Shown piece by piece: positions 44,474 to 53,482 of a DNA stretch of 64,000 nucleotides. Origin of the DNA: Methylobacterium sp. CB376 (GTDB lineage Bacteria > Pseudomonadota > Alphaproteobacteria > Rhizobiales > Beijerinckiaceae); contig NZ_CP121648.1 of the NCBI RefSeq assembly GCF_029714205.1, positions 1,178,001-1,242,000 of the forward strand, given 5' to 3'. A model generated the notes under the pieces. It was given only the letters and a program-made list of their open reading frames with translations, made no database searches and was not told where the DNA came from. Position numbers and translations under genes: made by a program. How positions within the stretch are numbered: position 1 is the first letter of the stretch; each line of letters opens with the position of its first letter.

Positions 44474-44491
44474 TGACCAACCAGTCAGTCA
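44474..44491. promoter_or_regulatory. Probable TetR-type operator
   Basis: TGACCAACCAGTCAGTCA is an imperfect palindrome made of TGAC/GTCA half-sites, the form bound by many AcrR/TetR repressors of RND pumps. It sits 13 bp upstream of the repressor ATG. Confidence 0.65.
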
Positions 44492-44626
44492 CTAGTACCA
44501 AGGCGCCGCGAAGAGCAAGAGCCGTCCCCCGTTCGAGGAGCGCGGCGCCGCTTCGCCACGAACATCCTTGCCCCGCGCGGGGCTCGCGACAGGTCTCCGG
44601 TTGACGTAAGGTCGCCAGGGGGCCTG

Positions 44627-44665
44627 GAAGGAGCGGCCGCTCCGCCCCCTCGCGGCCGCTCCTTC
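44627..44665 (+). promoter_or_regulatory. Long perfect hairpin in the leader of the efflux operon
   Basis: A 14-bp perfect stem (GAAGGAGCGGCCGC and its complement) with an 11-base loop, about 130 bp upstream of the first adaptor gene. It has no T-run. It may be an attenuator, an mRNA-stability element or a terminator of an earlier short transcript. Confidence 0.5.
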
Positions 44666-44797
44666 ACGGTTCTCCGCCTCGGCATCATGCGCCGACGCGG
44701 TCCCGGGCTCGCCGGAAAAACCATGCACCGACAAGACTCTCAAACGAATCGCCGCATGCCGTTCCGGTGGGCCGCCACCCATGGAGCCTTCGTTCCC

Positions 44798-45901
44798 ATG
44801 CCGCTCCTCCCCATGCTTCGCCTGATTCGCGCGGCGCTCCTCGCGGGCGCGGCGCTCGGCCCCGCCGCGGCGGCCGGCGCCCCGGCCGACGCGACGCCGC
44901 CGCCCTCGCTCGCCGCCGTCAAGACCGTCACGGCCGCCCGCACCGACGTGGCGGGCGAGGTCGTGCTGTCCGGCGACGTCCAGGCCAAGTTCCTCAGCAC
45001 CGTCGCGTTCCGCGTGACCGGCAAGATCGCCGAGCGCCTCGCCGAGGTCGGCGACCACGTGGGGGCCGACCAGGTGCTGGCCCGGCTCGAACCGCAGGAG
45101 CAGCGGGTCAACGTCGAGACCGCCGAGGCGGCCCTGTCCTCGGCGGAGGCGCTGCTGACCCAGGCCAAGGTGAATTTCGAGCGCCAGCAGGCGCTCATGC
45201 GCAGCGGCTACACGACCCGCAGCAGCTACGACCAGGCCGAGCAGCAGCTGCGCACCAGCCAGGCCTCGGTCGATTCGGCCCGCGCCGCCCTCGGCTCGGC
45301 CCGGGAGCAATTCACCTACACGGAGCTGCGGGCCGGGGTCGCCGGCATCATCACGGCCCGCAACGCCGAGGCCGGGCAGGTCGTCTCCTCGGGCCAGACC
45401 GTGTTCACCCTGGCGCATGACGGCCCCCGCGACGCGGTCTTCATCGTGCCCGAGACCCTGCTGACCACCCCGCCGGCGGGCGGCAGGATCGAGATCAGCC
45501 TGCAGGCCGATCCGCGCATCCGCACCACCGGCGCGGTGCGGGAGATCTCGCCGACCATCGACCCCGGCACCGGCGGCGTGCGGGTGAGGATCGGCCTCGA
45601 TTCCGTGCCGCCCGAGATGAGCCTGGGCGCGGTCGTGCTCGGGCGCGGGCGCTTCCGGCCGCGGCAGGCCGTGACCCTGCCCTGGAGCGCGCTCTTCCGC
45701 TGGAAGGACGCGCCCGCCGTCTGGGTGCTCGATCCGGGCTCCGGCACGGTGACGCCGAGGCCGGTCGAGATCGCCCGCTACGCCGGCTCCGCCATCGTGC
45801 TGGCCGGGGGCGTCGAGGCGGGCGAGCAGGTCGTCACCGCGGGGATCCAGTTCCTGCGCCCGGGCCAGCGCGTCGCCGCCGCCGGGGAGGGCGCGCCGTG
45901 A
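44798..45901 (+). CDS. RND efflux periplasmic adaptor (membrane fusion protein) 1
   Basis: 367 residues. Signal peptide (MLRLIRAALLAGAALGPAAA). Biotinyl-lipoyl-like halves around a helical hairpin: VAFRVTGKIAERLAEVGDHV, then VNFERQQALMRSGYTTRSSY in the coiled coil and AGVAGIITARNAEAGQVVSS. A beta-barrel and membrane-proximal domain follow, ending in EAGEQVVTAGIQFLRPGQRV. It links the RND pump to an outer-membrane channel; no channel gene is seen. The ATG at 44798 has GGAG upstream and puts the signal peptide at the N-terminus. It overlaps the second adaptor gene by 4 bp. Confidence 0.93.
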   Translation: MPLLPMLRLIRAALLAGAALGPAAAAGAPADATPPPSLAAVKTVTAARTDVAGEVVLSGDVQAKFLSTVAFRVTGKIAERLAEVGDHVGADQVLARLEPQEQRVNVETAEAALSSAEALLTQAKVNFERQQALMRSGYTTRSSYDQAEQQLRTSQASVDSARAALGSAREQFTYTELRAGVAGIITARNAEAGQVVSSGQTVFTLAHDGPRDAVFIVPETLLTTPPAGGRIEISLQADPRIRTTGAVREISPTIDPGTGGVRVRIGLDSVPPEMSLGAVVLGRGRFRPRQAVTLPWSALFRWKDAPAVWVLDPGSGTVTPRPVEIARYAGSAIVLAGGVEAGEQVVTAGIQFLRPGQRVAAAGEGAP

Positions 45902-46982
45902 GGCCCCTCCTCCTCACCGCCGCGCTCCTCACCGCCGCGCTCCTGGCGCTCGCCGGCTGCCAGCAGGAGAAGGCCGAGGCGCCCCCGCCCGTGCGCCCCG
46001 TCCTCGCCGTGGCGGCGGAGCGCCAGGCGAGCGAGACCTTCGGCCCCTTCGCGGGCACGGTGGAGCCGCGCTACCAGACCCAGATGGGCTTCCGCATCGG
46101 CGGCCGCATCGTCGCCCGCGACGTCTATGTCGGGGACCTCGTCGCCAAGGGCACGCGGCTCGCCGCCCTCGATCCCACGGTGCAGCAATTCGCCCTGCTG
46201 CGGGCCCGGGCCGACGTGGCGGATGCGCAGGCCCAGGTCCAGAACACCACCGCGGCCGAGAGCCGCCAGCGCACCCTGTTCGAGAACGGCAGCGCGGTGA
46301 CGCAGGCCCAGCTCGACGCCGCGGTCGCCGCCCGCGACACCGCCACCGCGCGCCTCGCCCAGGTCAGGGCGGCCCTCCAGAAGGCGGAGGACGAACTCGG
46401 CTACGCGACGCTCACCGCCGATTTCGACGGCGTCGTCACCGCCTGGAGCGCCGAGGTCGGGCAGGTCGTGCCGGCCGGGCAGGCGGTGGTCACGGTGGCG
46501 CGGCCCGACATCCGCGAGGCCGTCGTCGACATCCCGGACGCGCTGATGGGCGAGGTGCCGCGCGAGGCGGTCTTCACGGTGACGCTGCTCTCCGCGCCCG
46601 GCCTCACGGCGCGGGGCCGGGTGCGGGAGATCGGGCCGCTCGCCGAGGCGTCCACCCGCACCCGGCGCGTACGCATGACGCTGGTCGACCCCTCCCCCGC
46701 CTTCCGCCTCGGCACCACCGTGACGGTCGCGCTGGAGCGGCGGATCGCCCCCGCATCCCCCTCCCCTCCACGGCCCTCCTCGACCCGGAGGGCCGCCCCG
46801 CGGTCTGGGTCGTGGCGGCGGACGGCAAGTCGGTCCGGCGCCGGGACGTGACGCTGGTCGGGCGGGCCGGGGACCGGGTCTTCGTGGGCGAGGGGCTCGC
46901 GGCCGGCGAGCGGGTCGTCGTCGCGGGCGTGCACAGCCTGAAGGAGGGCCAGGCCGTGCGGCTGCCCGAGGCCGGGCTGTGA
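45898..46982 (+). pseudogene. RND efflux adaptor 2 (lipoprotein) with a 3' frameshift
   Basis: The frame from 45898 starts with a lipoprotein signal (LLTAALLALAGCQQE, lipobox Cys20) and shows a full adaptor core: QMGFRIGGRIVARDVYVGD, ADFDGVVTAWSAEVGQVVPA. At about 46755 the sequence moves to the next frame: LPSTALLDPEGRPAVWVVAA and VGEGLAAGERVVVAGVHSLK then continue to a stop at 46980-46982. The unshifted frame ends early at 46851 with unrelated residues. One missing base in a run of C explains it. If real, the protein loses its membrane-proximal domain and is probably inactive; if a sequencing error, the product is a normal adaptor of about 361 residues. Two adaptors before one RND pump is a known layout. 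Confidence 0.85.
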
Positions 46983-46989
46983 TCTGCTT

Positions 46990-47088
46990 TCCGGACGATC
47001 ACGTCCGGACAGCGGATGCCAAGCCCGCGCGGCGCGTGAGCGACGCCGACATCCGCATGGCGACGCAATCCGTCGGATGTCGGATGAC
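46990..47088 (-). repeat. Interspersed two-tier inverted repeat, copy D, with tail hairpin
   Basis: Read on the minus strand: CGACATCCG and CGGATGTCG form 9-bp outer arms around a small inner stem (GACG-GATTG-CGTC). The shared core CGCGCCGCGCGGGCTTGG follows, then a perfect tail hairpin TCCGGACG-TGAT-CGTCCGGA (46990-47009). It lies between the adaptor and pump genes. Confidence 0.88.
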
Positions 47089-47229
47089 GCCGTGCGGCGC
47101 GGCCGCGCGGCCATCCGGCATCAGGCGCGCGGGGCCCGGGGCCCGGCGCGCCGAACCTCATCCCCTCCCCGCGCCGCGCGGCCTCCCGCCCCTGGGCGGG
47201 CCGCGGCGGCCCCGATCCAGGACGCGCCG

Positions 47230-50200
47230 ATGACCTCCTTCAACCTCTCCGAATGGGCGCTCGCGCACCGCTCCTTCGTCTGGTTCCTGATGGCGATCTC
47301 CATCGTGGCCGGGGCCATGGCCTACGAGCGCCTCGGCCGCGAGGAGGATCCCGCCTTCGCCATCAAGACCATGGTGGTGCAGGCGCGCTGGCCCGGCGCC
47401 ACCATCGGCGAGACCCTCGAGCAGATCACCGACCGCATCGAGAAGGAGGTCCAGCAGATCAACGCGGTGGACTACACCCGCAGCTACACGACGCCGGGCC
47501 AGACCACCGTCTTCGTGCAGCTGCGCGAGACCACGCCGCCCAAGACCATACCGTGGCTGTTCTACCAGGTCCGCAAGCGGATCGGCGACATCAAGGCTCA
47601 GTTCCCGCAGGGCGTGCAGGGGCCGTTCTACAACGACGAGTTCGGCGACGTGTTCGGCAACGTCTACGCCTTCACGGCGGACGGCCTCTCGATGCGCCAG
47701 CTGCGCGACTACGTCGAATCCGCCCGCACCAGCATCCTCAAGGTGAGGAACATCGGCAAGATCGAGATCGTGGGCGCGCAGGACGAGGTCATCTTCCTCG
47801 ACTTCTCGACCCGCAAGCTCGCCGCCCTCGGGATCGACATGCAGAGCGTGATCAACACGCTGCAGGCGCAGAACGCCGTCGAGCCCTCGGGCGTGATCCA
47901 GGCCGATCCCGAGCGGGTGTCGGTGCGGGTCGGCGGCCAGTTCGCGGACGAGAACAGCCTGAGGGCGATCAACCTGCGCCTCAACGACCGCTTCTTCCGC
48001 CTCTCCGACGTGGCGGAGATCCACCGCGGCTACACCGACCCGCCCGAGACGCTCTTCCGCTACAACGGGCAGCCCGCCATCGCCCTCGCGATCGCCATGC
48101 AGCCGAGCGGCAACATCCTCGAATTCGGCGAGGCGCTGAAGGCGCAGATGCGCCGGATCGAGGGCGAATTGCCGGTCGGCGTCGGCATCCACCTCGTCTC
48201 GGACCAGCCGAAGATCGTCGAGGAGGCGGTCGGCGGCTTCACCAAGGCGCTGGTCGAGGCCGTGGTGATCGTGCTCGTCGTCTCCTTCCTGAGCCTCGGC
48301 CTGCGGGCCGGCCTCGTCGTCTCGCTCTCGATCCCGCTGGTCCTCGCCATCGTGTTCGTGATCATGGACGCGATGGGGGTGACGCTGCAGCGCATCTCGC
48401 TCGGCGCCCTGATCATCGCGCTCGGGCTGCTCGTCGACGACGCGATGATCACGGTGGAGATGATGGTGGCGCGGCTGGAGGCCGGTGACAGCCTGACCAA
48501 GGCGGCGACCTTCGCCTACACCTCGACCGCCTTCCCGATGCTCACCGGCACGCTCGTCACGGTAGCGGGCTTCCTGCCGATCGGCTTCAACGGCTCGGCG
48601 GCAGGCGAGTACACCTACTCGCTCTTCGTGGTGCTGGCGACCTCGCTCCTGGTCTCCTGGGTGGTGGCGGTTCTGTTCGCGCCCCTCATCGGCGTGAAAA
48701 TCCTGCCGAAGACCATGAAGTCCCACCACGACCGGCCCAGCCGGCTGCTCACCGTGTTCCGGGCCCTGCTCGTCCCGGCGATGCGCTTGCGCTGGATCAC
48801 GGTGGCGGCCACGATCGGTCTGCTCGCCGCCTCGGTCGTCGGCCTGGGCCACGTGCAGCAGCAGTTCTTCCCCTCCTCGGACCGCAACGAGGTGCTGGTC
48901 GACCTCACCCTGCCGCAGAACGCGAGCATCGGCGAGACCAGGGCGCAGATGGACCGCTTCGAGGCCGCCCTGAAGGACGATCCCGACATCCGGCACTGGA
49001 GCTCCTATGTCGGCCAGGGGGCGATCCGCTTCTACCTTCCCCTCGACCAGCAGCTCGGCAACGCCTTCTTCGGGCAGATCGTGATCGAGACGACGTCCCT
49101 GGAGGCGCGCGACCGCACCATGGCGCGGCTCGCCGCGCTCGGCCGCCGCGACTTCGTGGGCACCGACGTCTTCGTGCACCCCCTCGATCTCGGGCCGCCG
49201 GTCGGCCGCCCGATCCAGTACCGGATCGGCGGCCCCGACCTCCAGGTCGTGCGCCAGCAGGCCCTCGCCCTCGCGGCCATTCTGGGCGGCCATCCGAGCC
49301 TCGGCGTGCCGACCTTCGACTGGAACGAGCCCGGCAAGGTGCTCAAGGTCGAGATCCTGCAGGACAAGGCCCGCCAGCTCGGCGTGACCTCGAAGGACAT
49401 CGCCACGATCCTGAACGGCATCGTCGGGGGCACGGCCATCACGCAGGTGCGCGACGCGATCTACCTCGTCGACGTGGTCGGCCGCGCGCTCGCCGCCGAG
49501 CGGCGCTCGATCGACACGCTCCAGAGCCTGCAGGTCCCTCTCGCCAACGGCGCCACCGTGCCGCTGCTCGCCTTCGCGCGCATCGGCTACGACCTGGAGC
49601 AGCCGATCGTCTGGCGGCGCGACCGCCAGCCCACCATCACGGTGCGCGCCGCGATCACGGACGACACCCAGCCCCCCACGGTCGTCAAGGCGCTCCAGCC
49701 GGCGATCGACCGGTTCAAGGCCGGTCTGCCCGACGGCTACGACCTGGAGATCGGCGGGGCGGTCGAGGAGAGCGCCAAGGGCCAGGGGCCGATCGCGGCC
49801 GTGGTGCCGGTGATGCTCCTGGTCATGGCTTTCCTGCTGATGGTGCAGCTCCAGAGCGTGCAGAAGACGCTGCTGGTGGCGAGCGTGGCCCCGCTCGGCC
49901 TCATCGGCGTCGTGGCGGCGCTGCTGCCCTCCGGCGCGCCGCTCGGCTTCGTGGCGATCCTCGGCGTGCTGGCGCTGATCGGCATCATCATCCGCAACTC
50001 GGTGATCCTGGTCACCCAGATCGACGCGTACGAGGCGCAGGGCATGGCGCCCTGGGACGCCGTCGTGGAGGCGACCTGCCACCGGATGCGGCCGATCCTG
50101 CTCACCGCGGCGGCGGCGAGCCTCGGCATGATCCCGATCGCCCGCGAGGTGTTCTGGGGGCCGATGGCCTACGCGATGATCGGCGGCATCGTGGCGGCGA

Positions 50201-50364
50201 CCTTCCTGACCCTGTTCTTCCTGCCCGCCCTCTACGTCGGCTGGTACCGCATCAAGGCCCCGCCCCGGGGCGGGGCCTTGCCCGGCGCGGTCGCGCGGGA
50301 GGCCGGGGACGGCCGGCGCGGCGAGGCCGCGCCGGCGGGTGCCGGCGCGCCGATCGGGGCCTGA
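47230..50364 (+). CDS. RND-family multidrug efflux pump inner-membrane transporter
   Basis: 1044 residues, the standard RND length. First membrane segment SFVWFLMAISIVAGAMAYE. Paired periplasmic domains. Proton-relay segment GLLVDDAMITVEMMVARLEA, with two adjacent aspartates in the fourth membrane helix. Second-half repeats include GFVAILGVLALIGIIIRNSV and LTAAAASLGMIPIA. Uses proton entry to export toxic compounds through the adaptor. The substrate spectrum is unknown; by motif (REEDPAFAIKTMVVQARWPG) it belongs to the proteobacterial HAE1-like branch rather than metal pumps. ATG 47230 follows repeat copy D. Confidence 0.94.
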   Translation: MTSFNLSEWALAHRSFVWFLMAISIVAGAMAYERLGREEDPAFAIKTMVVQARWPGATIGETLEQITDRIEKEVQQINAVDYTRSYTTPGQTTVFVQLRETTPPKTIPWLFYQVRKRIGDIKAQFPQGVQGPFYNDEFGDVFGNVYAFTADGLSMRQLRDYVESARTSILKVRNIGKIEIVGAQDEVIFLDFSTRKLAALGIDMQSVINTLQAQNAVEPSGVIQADPERVSVRVGGQFADENSLRAINLRLNDRFFRLSDVAEIHRGYTDPPETLFRYNGQPAIALAIAMQPSGNILEFGEALKAQMRRIEGELPVGVGIHLVSDQPKIVEEAVGGFTKALVEAVVIVLVVSFLSLGLRAGLVVSLSIPLVLAIVFVIMDAMGVTLQRISLGALIIALGLLVDDAMITVEMMVARLEAGDSLTKAATFAYTSTAFPMLTGTLVTVAGFLPIGFNGSAAGEYTYSLFVVLATSLLVSWVVAVLFAPLIGVKILPKTMKSHHDRPSRLLTVFRALLVPAMRLRWITVAATIGLLAASVVGLGHVQQQFFPSSDRNEVLVDLTLPQNASIGETRAQMDRFEAALKDDPDIRHWSSYVGQGAIRFYLPLDQQLGNAFFGQIVIETTSLEARDRTMARLAALGRRDFVGTDVFVHPLDLGPPVGRPIQYRIGGPDLQVVRQQALALAAILGGHPSLGVPTFDWNEPGKVLKVEILQDKARQLGVTSKDIATILNGIVGGTAITQVRDAIYLVDVVGRALAAERRSIDTLQSLQVPLANGATVPLLAFARIGYDLEQPIVWRRDRQPTITVRAAITDDTQPPTVVKALQPAIDRFKAGLPDGYDLEIGGAVEESAKGQGPIAAVVPVMLLVMAFLLMVQLQSVQKTLLVASVAPLGLIGVVAALLPSGAPLGFVAILGVLALIGIIIRNSVILVTQIDAYEAQGMAPWDAVVEATCHRMRPILLTAAAASLGMIPIAREVFWGPMAYAMIGGIVAATFLTLFFLPALYVGWYRIKAPPRGGALPGAVAREAGDGRRGEAAPAGAGAPIGA

Positions 50365-50378
50365 ACGGCGGGGCCATA

Positions 50379-50395
50379 CTTAGAACTATTCTAAG
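50379..50395. promoter_or_regulatory. Irr/ICE-type iron-responsive operator upstream of bfr
   Basis: CTTAGAACTATTCTAAG is a perfect 7-bp inverted repeat with a 3-base centre. It matches the iron control element TTTAGAA-N3-TTCTAAA bound by Irr in Rhizobiales at all but the outermost pair. It lies 107 bp upstream of the bacterioferritin start. Confidence 0.85.
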
Positions 50396-50502
50396 AAAGT
50401 GTCTTGGCTGTTCGCCCGCGCCGTGCCATGTGGGGGGAGCCGTCGATCGGCCGGGCGGGTTTCCGGAGAGGCAGCGTCGGCGCGAGTCTGAGGAGGGATG
50501 GG

Positions 50503-51000
50503 ATGAAGGGCGATCCGAAGGTCATCGAGTACCTGAACCGCGGCCTGCGCAGCGAGCTGACCGCCGTGAGCCAGTACTGGCTGCATTTCCGCATGCTGAA
50601 CGACTGGGGTTACATCGAGCTCGCCAAGTACTGGCGCAAAGAGTCGATCGAAGAGATGAACCATGCTGACCGGTTCATCGATCGTATCCTGTTCCTTGAG
50701 GGCTTCCCGAACCTGCAGGAGCTCGATCCGCTGAAGATCGGGCAGAACGTGCAGGAGATCATCGAGTGCGACCTCGCGGCCGAGAACGAGGCCCGGGCGC
50801 TCTACCTCGAAGCGGCGCAGTACGCCGAGTCGATCAATGATCGCGTCTCGAAGGTGCTGTTCGAGGACCTCGCCGAGGATGAGGAGGGCCACATCGACTT
50901 CCTGGAGACGCAGCTGGAGCTGATCCAGCAGATCGGCCTGCCGCTCTACGCCCAGAAGCACATCGGCGGCCTCGACAAGATCGAGCCCGAGGTGGAGTGA
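50503..51000 (+). CDS. bfr: Bacterioferritin
   Basis: 165 residues. All ferroxidase ligands are present at their usual positions: Glu18, Glu51, His54, Glu94, Glu127 and His130. Met52, the haem ligand shared by two subunits, is also present. It stores iron as a ferric core in a 24-subunit shell. The ATG at 50503 follows a strong AGGAGGGA ribosome-binding site. The Irr/ICE-type box upstream suggests repression under low iron, the normal logic for iron storage in Rhizobiales. Monocistronic. Confidence 0.97.
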   Translation: MKGDPKVIEYLNRGLRSELTAVSQYWLHFRMLNDWGYIELAKYWRKESIEEMNHADRFIDRILFLEGFPNLQELDPLKIGQNVQEIIECDLAAENEARALYLEAAQYAESINDRVSKVLFEDLAEDEEGHIDFLETQLELIQQIGLPLYAQKHIGGLDKIEPEVE

Positions 51001-51809
51001 CGCGGGGCCCGGACCATCGGTTCGGAGATCGCCCGGCGCGGCGCCCCCTCCGTGCGGGCGCCGCACCGAGCGCGGCCCGCCCCGGCGGATCGGGCCTGAC
51101 GGGCGAGCCCGATTCCCGGGCCGTCCCACCCGGTGCGGGGCCGGACGAGGTCGACGCCCCGCGGCGTGAGCGGGCCCGCCCCTGCGCCGCCATCCGCAGG
51201 AGGTCCGGGAGCGGCCCCCGGCCCGGAGGCCGGCACAGCGTTCGAGCGCGTCGGAACGCGCTCGCCCCGGGCGCCGCCCGTCCGGCCGGCGGACGCAACG
51301 ACGGGAGAGATCCCGAGCTCAGGCAGGGCTGCCGGGCGCCGGCCAGGAGCCGTGATCCGACATCCGCATTGCCGACATGGGAGATGGCGAAGCCATCAAC
51401 CGGATGGCGTGTGACCCGACGCCCTCGTCGGTTGCCCTCGCCTCACGCGAGGCCGCGGTTGCGCTCCAAACCGCCGCGCGGAGCGGGTGCTGTTCGAGAA
51501 ATTCCCGCGTCGCTGCCGGGCGCCCCAGGGGAAGGCTTGGACGTCTGCTTCGGGCAATCTGCCGAATCGATGCTGCGCCGATCCTCGATAGGAAAGATTC
51601 CGTCAACAACATGGTACTATTTTCTGCGATGAGCCCGGACCGTCCGCCCCCGACGAGTTGCCCAGCCTGCCGACACCGAAAGATGTAAAATCTCAGGTTG
51701 TATATAGCTCATCCGATAAAATTGCGTCTAGGCCGTTCGTCTCTCGGGCAGGTCGGCCCGGTAAGATGCTGCGGAATACATCGGCGATCTCGGTCGTGAC
51801 CAGGCGAGG
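51001..51809. other. 809-bp intergenic region with repeat copy C and an AT-rich end
   Basis: No gene with support. It contains interspersed repeat copy C at 51351-51412 and, from about 51590 to 51730, a stretch with far more A and T than normal here (for example TTGTATATAGC and GATAAAATTG). The AT-rich end is the likely promoter of the gene at 51810. Confidence 0.5.
51351..51412 (-). repeat. Interspersed two-tier inverted repeat, copy C
   Basis: On the minus strand it reads CCATCCGGTT, inner hairpin GATGGC-TTC-GCCATC, then CCCATGTCGGCAATGCGGAT. The right-hand core (GCTCAGGCGCC) is absent, so it is a partial copy. It lies downstream of bfr. Confidence 0.85.
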
Positions 51810-52277
51810 ATGAACATGATGAGCCCAGCGATCGACACCGTGTCGCACCCCCGTCCGGGTCGGCTTCGCGCCATGGGCCGCTGGCTCGGACGTCGAGAGG
51901 TCTGGGCCGGCCTCGGCGTGCTCGCCCTGACGGCGCTCGCCGCCACGGCCGGCCCGCCGGCCTGGGTCTCCGCCGCCCGCGCCCTCGGCGTGCCCTACTG
52001 CCTGAAGTATTCCGACGTCTACCTGTACGCGGGCGGCGCCTTCCAGCGCCGGGGCAGCGATTGGTTCGATCTCCCCGTTTACAGCAACCTCACCGTCTCC
52101 CGCTACGAGGAGATCGAGCGCGACGCGGAGTTCATCTATCTCCTGAATTCCGCCTCCCGCAACAACGACAAGGTCAACCAGATCGTCGTCCGGCTCCCGG
52201 TCTGCGGCGGCGTCTCGCAGGTGACGCTGTCGAAGAATGCCCGCAACTGGATCGACTCGCAGCCGATCTGGCGCTGA
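51810..52277 (+). CDS. Hypothetical membrane-anchored or exported protein
   Basis: 155 residues. One hydrophobic stretch ([18 protein letters not shown]) after a basic N-terminus acts as signal or anchor. The outside part has two cysteines (VPYCLKYSD and LPVCGGVSQ) and aromatic-rich strands ([10 protein letters not shown]). No family recognised. ATG 51810 or 51816 (GAGGA upstream) are both possible. Isolated gene between bfr and ruvB with its own AT-rich upstream region. Confidence 0.75.
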   Translation: MNMMSPAIDTVSHPRPGRLRAMGRWLGRREVWAGLGVLALTALAATAGPPAWVSAARALGVPYCLKYSDVYLYAGGAFQRRGSDWFDLPVYSNLTVSRYEEIERDAEFIYLLNSASRNNDKVNQIVVRLPVCGGVSQVTLSKNARNWIDSQPIWR

Positions 52278-52298
52278 CGGGCGGCCGGGGGGCGCGGC

Positions 52299-52337
52299 GC
52301 GATCGGTCGCCGCGATCGGTCGCCGCGATCGGTCGCC
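52299..52337 (+). repeat. 13-bp tandem repeat, three perfect copies
   Basis: GCGATCGGTCGCC is repeated three times head to tail, 17 bp before the first possible ruvB start. Each unit is itself nearly palindromic (GCGAtcggTCGC). Confidence 0.95.
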
Positions 52338-52354
52338 TTGTGCGGCGGCCCCGG

Positions 52355-53482
52355 ATGAGTACATCCGGGGAAGGGTTACCTGCCGGGCGGCGGGCCCCGA
52401 CGGCCTCCTCCCCTCGAAGCCCCTCCGAGCGCCCCTTGAGCAATCCCAGACCTCTCCTCACCCCCGAGCGCCGCGAGGACGACATCGACGCGTCGATCCG
52501 TCCACTGAGCCTGTCGGATTTCACGGGCCAGCGCGCGGCGCGGGCGAATCTGGGGGTGTTCATCGAGGCGGCGCGGCGCACCGGTCAGGCGCTGGACCAC
52601 GTGCTGTTCGTGGGCCCGCCGGGGCTGGGCAAGACCACGCTGGCGCAGATCGTGGCCCGGGAGCTGGGGGTGAATTTCCGCTCGACCTCGGGTCCGGTGA
52701 TCGCCAAGGCGGGGGACCTGGCCGCGCAGCTCACCAACCTGGAGGAGCGCGACGTCCTGTTCATCGACGAGATCCACCGGCTGAGCCCGGCGGTGGAGGA
52801 GATCCTCTACCCGGCCATGGAGGATTACCAGCTCGACCTGATCATCGGCGAGGGCCCGGCGGCGCGCTCGGTCAAGATCGAGCTGCCGCGCTTCACCCTG
52901 GTGGCGGCCACGACCCGGGCGGGTCTGCTGACCACGCCGCTGCGCGACCGCTTCGGCATCCCGATCCGGCTGGAATTCTACGCGGTGGACGAGCTGGAGG
53001 CGATCGTGGCCCGGGGGGCGCGGGTGCTGGGGATCGGCATGGCGGCGGACGGGGCCAACGAGATCGCCCGGCGGGCGCGGGGCACGCCGCGGATCGCCGG
53101 GCGGCTGCTGCGGCGGGTGCGGGACTTCGCGATCGTGGAGGAGGCCGGGACGGTGACGCGGGCGATCGCCGACCGGGCGCTGCGTCTGCTGGACGTGGAC
53201 GCGGCGGGTCTGGACACCATGGACCGCAAGTATCTGGGGCTGATCGCGCGCTCCTACGGGGGCGGTCCGGTCGGGGTGGAGACGATCGCGGCGGCGTTGT
53301 CGGAGCCGCGCGACGCCATCGAGGAGATCATCGAGCCCTACCTGCTCCAGCAGGGCTTCGTGCAGCGCACCCCGCGCGGCCGCCTCCTCACCCCGCACGC
53401 CTTCCGACACCTCGGATTGCCGGAGCCGAGCCGCGACCCCGCCGCGCAATTCGGCCTGTTCGGCGGGGACGAGGATGTCTGA
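52355..53482 (+). CDS. ruvB: RuvB, Holliday-junction branch-migration ATPase
   Basis: 375 residues from ATG 52355, or 348 from TTG 52436. The shorter form begins [15 protein letters not shown] like relatives and may be the true protein. Walker A is [17 protein letters not shown] and Walker B is [13 protein letters not shown]. Sensor 1 is [10 protein letters not shown] and the arginine finger region is [11 protein letters not shown] winged-helix end follows ([19 protein letters not shown]). With RuvA and RuvC it drives branch migration. Here ruvA and ruvC are not adjacent, unlike the common ruvCAB operon. It overlaps the phosphoesterase gene by 8 bp. Confidence 0.96.
   Translation: MSTSGEGLPAGRRAPTASSPRSPSERPLSNPRPLLTPERREDDIDASIRPLSLSDFTGQRAARANLGVFIEAARRTGQALDHVLFVGPPGLGKTTLAQIVARELGVNFRSTSGPVIAKAGDLAAQLTNLEERDVLFIDEIHRLSPAVEEILYPAMEDYQLDLIIGEGPAARSVKIELPRFTLVAATTRAGLLTTPLRDRFGIPIRLEFYAVDELEAIVARGARVLGIGMAADGANEIARRARGTPRIAGRLLRRVRDFAIVEEAGTVTRAIADRALRLLDVDAAGLDTMDRKYLGLIARSYGGGPVGVETIAAALSEPRDAIEEIIEPYLLQQGFVQRTPRGRLLTPHAFRHLGLPEPSRDPAAQFGLFGGDEDV

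Larger units (their letters stand above)
44462..44797. other. Divergent control region of the efflux locus
   Basis: 336 bp with no gene. It contains the TetR-type operator dyad (44474-44491), a TTGACG hexamer at about 44611 that could be a -35 element, and a 14-bp hairpin at 44627-44665 in the presumed leader of the efflux mRNA. Confidence 0.6.

Noticed and set aside
51590..51730. Specific promoter elements upstream of the gene at 51810 (TTGTAT and TAAAAT)
   Set aside because: The hexamers are only 13 bp apart, too close for a normal promoter, so only the AT-rich nature is reported.
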